Origin: Ficedula albicollis
Taxonomy: Eukaryota; Chordata; Aves; Passeriformes; Muscicapidae
Length of the DNA: 64,000 bases
Assembly: GCF_000247815.1 (NCBI RefSeq)
Contig: NC_021677.1
Location: 17,213,687 to 17,277,686, forward strand
Direction of reading: 5' to 3'
Part shown: one piece after another, positions 55,668-64,000 of the stretch
How the letters are laid out: each line of letters opens with the position of its first letter
Numbering within the stretch: position 1 is the first letter of the stretch
Notes under the pieces: generated by a model
The model's database searches: none
Told to the model about the DNA's origin: nothing
The model's input: the letters and a program-made list of their open reading frames with translations, nothing else
Translations under genes and position numbers: made by a program

Positions 55668-56010
55668 AGAATCACGAAGCAATTTGTTTTAAAAAGGCCT
55701 CCGAGATAATCGAGTCCATCCTGTGATCAAACATCACTATGTTAACTAGACCACGGCTCTAAGTTTTTCTTAGTCACCTCCTGGGACAGTGATTCCACCA
55801 CCCACCTGGGCAGCCCCTCCCAGCGTCTGACCACCTTCTGTGAAGGAATTCTTTTTAATGTCCAACCTGAACCTCCCCTGAAAGAGCTTAAGGCCATTTC
55901 CTCTTGAGTTGCTGGTGGCCTGTGAGTAGATGCTGATCCCAAACCTGGCTACAGCCTATTTTCAGGCAGTGAGCGATAAGGTCACCCCTGAACCTCCTCT
56001 TCTGCAGGCT
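55668..56010 (-). mobile_element. CR1-like LINE, 5'-truncated 3' end
   Basis: On the minus strand this reads like the end of an avian CR1. It begins AGCCTGCAGAAGAGGAGG, continues through AAGAGGAAATGGCCTTAAG, GGGGAGGTTCAGGTTGGA, a CTTCACAGAAGGTGGTCAG-like segment and GGGCTGCCCAGG, and ends GGACTCGAT(T)ATCT and AGAATCA-like bases. About 340 bases remain, the usual 5'-truncated form. It is diverged and frame-broken, so inactive. Subfamily not assigned. Confidence 0.85.
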
Positions 56011-57530
<1,520 letters not shown>

Positions 57531-60301
57531 CACTTTACAAGAGGGGAGGGCTTAATGTTTACACGCGTTAGAAACAGATTTATTCTCACTCTTCACTCCT
57601 CAGTAGAGCTTTTATTGCTTTCATTTAAAAACGCGTCAGCAGTGTGCTTCCTGGTCTTCCTGTACTAAGTGATGCAAGCTCTTTCTGCAAATGTAGCTAA
57701 ACTCTAGTTTCTCCTTTATAAATAAACTATAAACATTAACTCAGTGTTTTGTATTATCCGTTTAGTTTCTTTGCTTGCTTATTTTGGGCAGCCTAAATCT
57801 GTGCTAGCTTTACTAGCTTTAAAAATGAAGATAAGTTTAAAACAGCTGCCCAAAAGTATGTTACCTCATGTGGAGGCTGGGGTTGAGCAGGTGTGACCTG
57901 GCAAAGAGAGAAGCCTGGGAGTCAGATTACTTTGTCAAAAGATGTTTTAAGCTTTAAATTGTCCTTAGTATCATTTGGACAAGGATATAGACAGAGGCAA
58001 TCTTCAATACTGTTTGCATTTTGCCGTGATAGAGGAGAGAAACAAGGAGTGCCAAGCTCAGACAGTTTTACTGAGTTCAGCTAATTTGAGAAGTGTTTAA
58101 AAATGGTGGAGCGTTCATAGAAGAAAATTTTGATGAAGATTTAGTTTTGTAAAGCTTGCAAAATACATGCTTATATTTTCCGTAAAGAGCATTTAAAGTT
58201 TCACCAATTCATCCTCTGTGTTACAGTGATGTTGTTAATTTTCATTGGTGTTATTAAAGAACAAACTATTAAAATAAGTGTCCAACCCAGAGTTGATACT
58301 GGGCTGTCAGTAGGAGAAACCAATTTGCCACAGGCTCAGTGCTTCCCACAAATCTAGGAGTGGATGTTGACTTCACAATAATTGACAGATGGATACGATC
58401 GTGTTAAGGAAATGAGCACATTTTGATGTCTAATTAGAGTTCGGTGATGGTTTTTTAAGCTTGTGTTCTTCAGCTGTTAGATGTTATCTTCTTTTCAGGG
58501 AAGTGGATGCTGCTGCTAATTGTTTCTGAAACTGAAATCAAACACCTCCAAATCAATATATACGAGCTTCTGGGAGAATTGATATCCTGTCCAAATAGTT
58601 AAAACTTGTATTGACTGTTCAGGCTCTCAATTGTTCCTCTCTGCAATAGCTTATAGATCTTGCCAAGCTAGATGGAACGTAGGAGATACTATCAAAAGCA
58701 ACCTGCTTTGTCTCATTTTTTAGAATGTGGAAAACAAGGGGGTTACCAGTGACCTTGAAGTCAAAGTAGAAGCATAAGACCTTAATTATTCATAATAGTG
58801 AATTTCAAGCAGTATAGCTATTTAGCTTTTACCACACTCTCTGGATCCAAGAAATATTAGAAGGTTTTCTGATTTTATTTTGCAGTTTATAAAAGATTTG
58901 ACTAAAATCTTCAAATAATTTCGTACATGAGGTTTTTGATGTTCTTTGGTGATACTGGCATTGTTTTTTTCAAGCACTTCTGCCATCATCCTTCTACTTT
59001 GTTGCCTAATCACACATTCCTCTCTTCCTGCAGAGTCCCTAAATCCTACAATAAATACCTCTGGTTTTTAAAATCACACTGCTGAGCCAGACACATGCAA
59101 ATACCAGTAAGTTTGTTGGGTTGTTGATTTCATGTCTGTTTCATTGAGTACATTTCCACTGAAGCTTTATAGCTCCTTCTGCCACGGTACTCAGGCTCAG
59201 TCTCATGTTGTGGGATCCCTCACCTGATGTTTTGTACAGAAACAAAGTACTCAAACTTTGAGCAGTACTTGTTATCAGTGCCAGTAGAACAAGTCTTGTA
59301 AATATGATTTCTAGAAGTGAGCTTGTAGGTCTTCAAAGTGAGTGGTAGAGTAATATAGAAAGCAAGATAGTTTTTTAAATTCAACAAAAGTTCAGAATAT
59401 TGAAAAGAACCTATTTTCTTCTCCATCAGTATCTCATATTTATGAGAAGCAGCTTGATACAGATCTAGAGTCCTGATTCCCCAAATGCCAAATATTTTTT
59501 TCTCTGTTTTCTCCTTATTCACAGCTGGGAGCAAGACTGGGAAAGCAGTGTGACTTTTAATTGGGCAGAGGTTGGAAAACAAACTCTGGCTGTATATGAT
59601 TTTTATTTTTTTTTAAGTCTTCCTACAGATACAAGGTGTGATAGATGAACACACAACAGAACTGTTGTCTGCTAGTTCTCAGTTCCTTTATCTGGAGCTA
59701 GGACAAACTGTCAAAGTTATTCTTCTAGACAAAAAGGACATGTCATCCCACCCCCCTTTTTTTTCTTCAATTTCTGTATCAGTGCTTTGGCATGGAATTG
59801 AAAGCAAAGGTCTCACCTGTTACAATAAAGGCACATAGCTGTAAGCATATAGCTATAATTCTTTATATCTGTTAGTTAATTTATGACACACTGACCAGGC
59901 TAGGTAGGAGCAGAAACAAATGTTATCTCTTATTTGCTATAGAAAAGGTAAGGTGGTGCAATAATTGTTCTGTGCAGCAGACATTTATCTCAGTTTCAGC
60001 TGTAAACAGTTGTACTTCTTTAGGGGGATTCTTTAAAAAGGAAGCTGCACATGTCCAACCCACTTCATCTGTGATACAGCTATTAAAACAAGGGACAAAA
60101 AAGATGTTTGAGACTAGAAATAATCTCTTAAAATGCTCTGCTTTTGTTGCCAGAGCAAAAGCGCTGTTTAAATAGTACTGCCTTAATAAGTCTGATTCTA
60201 AATGGGAGAAGATAAGAAAATTTATTGATTTTTTTTAGACAAGAAAACCAAGTGAAACTGTTGTATTCCTCTGTTCACAGAGATTTGAACTCTGTTTTCA
60301 G
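57531..60301 (+). other. Probable CHID1 5' intron, no recognised gene
   Basis: AT-rich sequence leading to the acceptor CTGTTTTCAG at 60292-60301. Short open frames on both strands have no family support. No repeat recognised. Confidence 0.6.
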
Positions 60302-60444
60302 GAGAAGATAAACTTGACATGGGGAAAAACACTATGAGGCTTCTCTGTGCTTCACTTTCTCTTGCCGTGATATGCTGGCTAGCTGAAGGTACCCTGTCAA
60401 AAACAGATGCAAAGAAAGGTGCTACAAAAAAACTGGAGGAAAAG
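60302..60444 (+). CDS. CHID1: CHID1 first coding exon (17 nt 5'UTR, then the start)
   Basis: Acceptor CTGTTTTCAG ends at 60301. Two in-frame Met codons compete: 60319 (GACATGG, G at -3 and +4, strong context) and 60334 (ACTATGA). The second better matches the human start (MR then LL) and leaves a tighter signal peptide; the first adds MGKNT. The exon ends LEEK before GTAAGG at 60444. Confidence 0.95.
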
Positions 60445-63400
60445 GTAAGGGAAACAACCGAGATTCTTGTCTTATCTAACATGTGCAGTGAATTAATTGA
60501 ACTTTGGTAAATGGCCTCTACCTCTGTTAAAACAGTGTTAATGCATTTCCGCTGAAACTTAGATTAAACTTGAAACTGTCCTTTCCTTCAGCTTTTCTGT
60601 GTATCACAAATGGTTCACTTCTTGAAACATATGGTGTAGACTTCTGGAGCTTTATCCTGTGTGCATGCTGGTTTTGTCCCCTTAGGGTACACGCTTCCAT
60701 CCCTTTGGAAACCAGGGTGGGGAACAGTAGTTTGGGGCAAGAGCTCTAGGTCATTTACTGGTGGAATGGAGCCTTGCCAATGGGAAGGCTGTATCCTGAT
60801 GAAAAAGTTTGAAGAGCCTTCTAACCAGTAGTTCTTTTGCAGACAGAAATGATTCAGAGTCCCACAATAATCAGAGCAAGCAGAGCCAGCATGCTGACTG
60901 AAGTCTCTCTTCACTTGCTGAGCATGTTATTGTTTCCTGTCATTATGCATATACATCTGTCGCTGTTTGTATTACTTGCTCAACATCTACCAGGAAGCAA
61001 ATCTCATCTGCAGGTAGTGAGGGTAATACAAGGTGTTAAGACAGGCCATATCCCTAAAATCCTTACAATCAATCAATAGGTGGCTTCTGCATACTCACCA
61101 TGCACATCATATTAGATCTTCTTGTTCTGTTTTTATCTGCTGGGTCAGTTGAATCATCTTCCATAAAGAAGAGTGTTTAAAATCTTGGCCTCCAGTAACC
61201 TCAATGCAGCATTCACAGTCTAAAATATATCCAGTTTAAAAACTGTCTTCAAATCCTTGATTAAGTACTCCTAACCCCTTTTTATTATTTTGGGGGTAAC
61301 ATGACAGAAAGCATTGATTAGAAAATAGAGCACCATCAGCTGTCATAAATTATATTCTTTACTCTTACAGTGTCTTGGGTTTTGTTTTTTGTTTACATGC
61401 TTTTTACCTTCCAAACAAAGTAAGTTTACTGATGATGGCAAATCATTTCTGAGGACTTGTGTGTTTCAGTTCTAAATCAAAGTGCTCTGCATCATTGAAA
61501 AGGAGTGCTCAGAGTTTAATGAAGTGATTTGTTTTGCTGTTGTTTTTAAAGTCTGTTGCCATTGGAAGTGGCTGTTTCATATAACTGGTTCTAACAACTG
61601 TCTTCTCTCCACAGAAGCTGCATTCTGATAAAAGTGTTCAGGACCGGGGATTGGTAGTTGTGGATCCAAAAGCAAAGGATATTATACTGGAACATAAAAG
61701 TTACTGCTCCAAGAAGACGAAGGAACGACATTTCTCAGGAGATGTTCTGGGATATATTACTCCTGTAAGTTGATACAATGAATAAAATTTGTGCTTTGAA
61801 TGAATATGCAGCAAACTGTGCTAACCTGCAAGTTTTCATCCCTGCTGTAAAAGTATTTTTATAGTAATGGGGGTTGCTGATAAAATACAGTCAAATAGTC
61901 AGAGAAGTATCTGAGACTTGATTTGGGGTTCAGGTAGTATCAAACCCTTGTTCTCCCATCTGTCTCTTGGAGGATGTCTGGGTCATATTGTTTTTCTTCT
62001 CCCTGGTCTTGGGCAATATACTTAGAGCAGGTAGCTGGGTGTGCAGCTGCAGTGAGAGCTGCAGGTTGTGCCTGGGTGGGAGCCCCAGGCAAGGGGCCGT
62101 GAGCTGGTGCTGACTCTTTGCACAGCAGAGGGCACAGGGACCTGTGGCACTGGCCTGGTGACCGGACACTGGGACACAGCAGGAGCCAAGGGCTCAGCAG
62201 AAAGACCCCAGACTATCACAGGCATGGAGGGTACAAAACCTGGGGATTCCTTTGTTGAGGTGCATCTCCCCAGATGCACCAGCTCGAGCTGTTTCTGTGT
62301 TACTGCACCATGATTAAATTATTTTAAGGATCCAGACATGGGAAACCCAGGGTTAAGCCAGAAAGGAAACCCTCTCTGACTGTGAGTGTGGGGTGTGCAG
62401 GGAGCCAAGAGGGGCACCCAGGGGTCACTGGAGTCACCCTCAGCAGTGAAGTTTGGAGTGGCGGGAGTGTGACTGCCAGGGTAGCTCCTGGAAGCAGGAA
62501 AGCTTCCTTAACACTGGTTTTAACAGGCATGAGGGTATTCTCCTGTCAGTGGTGAGTCAGGTGAAGTTGTAGTGAAGTCAGAACTGCTAAATCAACAGTA
62601 ACAATTGTATGCTGCTGTCAAACTGATGTCTTTGGCTATCCTGTCCCCATTTTTTTGAATGATAAATGTTTCATCCTCTTTTTAGAGGATGCTTTTCGCT
62701 TGTTTTTGTCTTACACTGCTCAAAAGACAAGTAGGTGCCCTATAAATTTTCACCATTCTGAAGTTTTCTTAAACATAAATTCGGAGTCTGTAAATTCAAA
62801 ACTGTGTGGGAACCTACAAGCAAGTTGCTGTAGTTTAGGTGAATTAGCACAAATTGAAGATTGCCTTTCATGTAGCTATTAAAGCTTCCAGAGTACTTTC
62901 TCATTTAAATGAAAGCAATATCCCAGAAGGTTTTCTCAAATGAATGAATAGGATTCTAGCAGATGGTTACATTTCTGTTAAAGAGTTTATATTGGTCAAA
63001 AGTGAAGTGAACTGTATATCTTGCTTCTGAGTCTCACATTTTTTCTCTCCTTTGTTTTTCAAGTGGAACAACCATGGCTATGACATTGCTAAAATATTTG
63101 GAAACAAATTTACACTAATCTCACCAGTTTGGTTACAAGTGAAAAGGAGAGGGAAGGAAAGGTTCCAGTTCACGGGGCTCCATGATGCTGATCAAGGTAT
63201 TATTTTTTTTTTCTTCAAATATGAATTGTGGTATTGTTACAGACTAGGTAGCTTTGGCATACTGGGTGGATTTTGCTGATGTGTCTCACTGTGAAGTACT
63301 TTCATCCATTCCATTTTTTTGGGTTTTCTTCAGAGTGAACATCTTTCTGTCCTCACCTGCTTCCATATGTGTACATTGTTTATTTGTCAAAAAATGTAAG

Positions 63401-64000
63401 TAGGAAGATTGGCTTTTCCACCATGCTACCCACAAAGCCCCTCTTGAAGAAAGGAAAGGGCAAGGATCCTGTACAGGGAAAACAGTCTGCACAGTTGCAC
63501 TGTGCAGTTGTTTGCCTGTTGTGGGTTTTGGCTTTTTTCTTTGCAAAAGCCTTTAGGTGAATTTGTTTTAGAAAGGGAAGATAAATTTAATTTGAAGAGA
63601 ATTTTTTTCCTTCATTGCGAGGGAAGTGGCAGCAAGTTTAAATTTCAGCTAGTATGTACTAGTTTATGGTTTTAAAGTAGATTGAATGTGAAATTTCATT
63701 TGAAATAGCTATAATTCTTACTGTGTTAGTGCCTACTAACAAATCCATCCTAGTGCAATGACTGCCAAGAGGAGTGAATGAGACACTTTAAAGTCAAAAA
63801 TCAAACATTCCTCCCAGGTAATGCCTGGTGGCTGCAGAAGTGTTCAGAGTAGGCACTAGGGTAGCTTCCATAGTGAGGCAGAACTAAGCAGGGCTGGGTG
63901 GGGGCTATTGTAAGGCTGTAGTGAATTCTATGGTTCAGGTTCATGGCTTCAGATTCTGTGTATCACAGGATGCTCTGTCTGGGTGGATTATGAACTGCTA
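60302..64000 (+). CDS. CHID1: CHID1, chitinase domain-containing protein 1 (5' part; continues past the window)
   Basis: Secretory-pathway, lysosomal or secreted glycoside-hydrolase-18-fold protein, also called stabilin-1-interacting chitinase-like protein, thought to bind carbohydrate rather than digest chitin. Three coding exons are in the window: 60319-60444, 61615-61764 and 63064-63196 (126, 150 and 133 nt), joined in frame with AG/GT boundaries. The N-terminus is a signal peptide (LLCASLSLAVICWLAEG) followed by TLSKTDAKK, closely like the human mature start. Then come QDRGLVV, LEHKSYCS, GDVLGYITPWNNHGYD and FTLISPVWLQ, which form the start of the TIM barrel. The remaining two thirds, including the barrel core, are beyond position 64000. 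Head-to-head with AP2A2 as in human. Confidence 0.96.
60445..61614 (+). other. CHID1 intron
   Basis: 1170 bases from GTAAGG to CTCTCCACAG. Nothing recognised inside. Confidence 0.85.
61615..61764 (+). CDS. CHID1: CHID1 second coding exon
   Basis: 150 nt, phase 0 at both ends, 50 residues: KLHSDKSVQDRGLVVVD to RHFSGDVLGYITP. Donor GTAAGT. Confidence 0.97.
61765..63063 (+). other. CHID1 intron with a GC-richer block
   Basis: 1299 bases. Positions about 62030-62530 are distinctly more GC-rich than the rest and contain a perfect 9-bp inverted repeat, GGTGCATCT (62259-62267) and AGATGCACC (62272-62280), around CCCC. Possibly an old repeat insertion; no coding signal. Confidence 0.7.
63064..63196 (+). 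CDS. CHID1: CHID1 third coding exon
   Basis: 133 nt, WNNHGYDIAKIFGNKFTLIS to TGLHDADQ plus one base of the next codon (a Gly in the family). Acceptor TTTTCAAG, donor GTATTA. Confidence 0.96.
63197..64000 (+). other. CHID1 intron, running off the window
   Basis: Starts GTATTATTTT. No further CHID1 exon was recognised before position 64000. Confidence 0.75.

Noticed and set aside
59220..59582. 120-residue minus-strand frame upstream of CHID1
   Set aside because: AT-rich, no family resemblance, no splice context, and opposite to the direction of CHID1.
61930..62560. Endogenous retroviral LTR in the CHID1 intron
   Set aside because: GC-rich and repeat-like, but no terminal TG...CA boundaries, target-site duplication or poly(A) signal could be shown, so it is left as a finding only.

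Overview
This is vertebrate nuclear DNA, most likely from a bird. The evidence is spliced genes with GT/AG boundaries and two fragments that resemble avian CR1 retroposon 3' ends, at 4274-4350 and 55668-56010. The gene order MUC6 - AP2A2 - CHID1 is the conserved block known from human 11p15.5. No bacterial, viral, CRISPR or tRNA feature was recognised, and the species cannot be named from the sequence.

Layout. (1) 1-4749, plus strand: the 3' end of a gel-forming mucin, best called MUC6 (in chicken the source of beta-ovomucin). Two Ser/Thr/Pro-rich exons are followed by two exons encoding the C-terminal cystine knot and a stop. (2) 4750-8621: the tail-to-tail spacer, which must include the AP2A2 3'UTR. 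(3) 8622-50649, minus strand: the complete coding region of AP2A2, the alpha-2 subunit of the AP-2 clathrin adaptor. I placed 22 constitutive coding exons whose lengths sum to 2820 nt, giving 939 residues plus stop, the length known for the human protein. A 78-nt in-frame cassette exon lies in the hinge, and one intron carries U12-type (minor spliceosome) signals. (4) 50650-60301: the head-to-head spacer between AP2A2 and CHID1, with GC-rich promoter-like islands. (5) 60302 to the window end, plus strand: the first three coding exons of CHID1, a secreted or lysosomal glycoside-hydrolase-18-like protein. The gene continues past the window.

Assembly quality. Four pure C tracts of 267, 26, 1303 and 1212 nt sit in the GC-rich 5' regions of AP2A2 and CHID1. 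Two are flanked by exact short direct repeats, as if the sequence were stitched back over itself. I read all four as probable sequencing or assembly artefacts that hide promoter, 5'UTR and possibly first-exon sequence. The long poly-Pro and poly-Gly reading frames across them are not genes.

The three genes do not form one pathway. MUC6 is a secreted mucin, AP2A2 acts in endocytosis at the plasma membrane, and CHID1 is a secretory or lysosomal lectin-like protein. They are neighbours by conserved synteny. The most interesting items are the U12-type intron with a non-standard 3' end, the hinge cassette exon of AP2A2, the near-identical duplicated segment in the mucin exons, and the homopolymer tracts.
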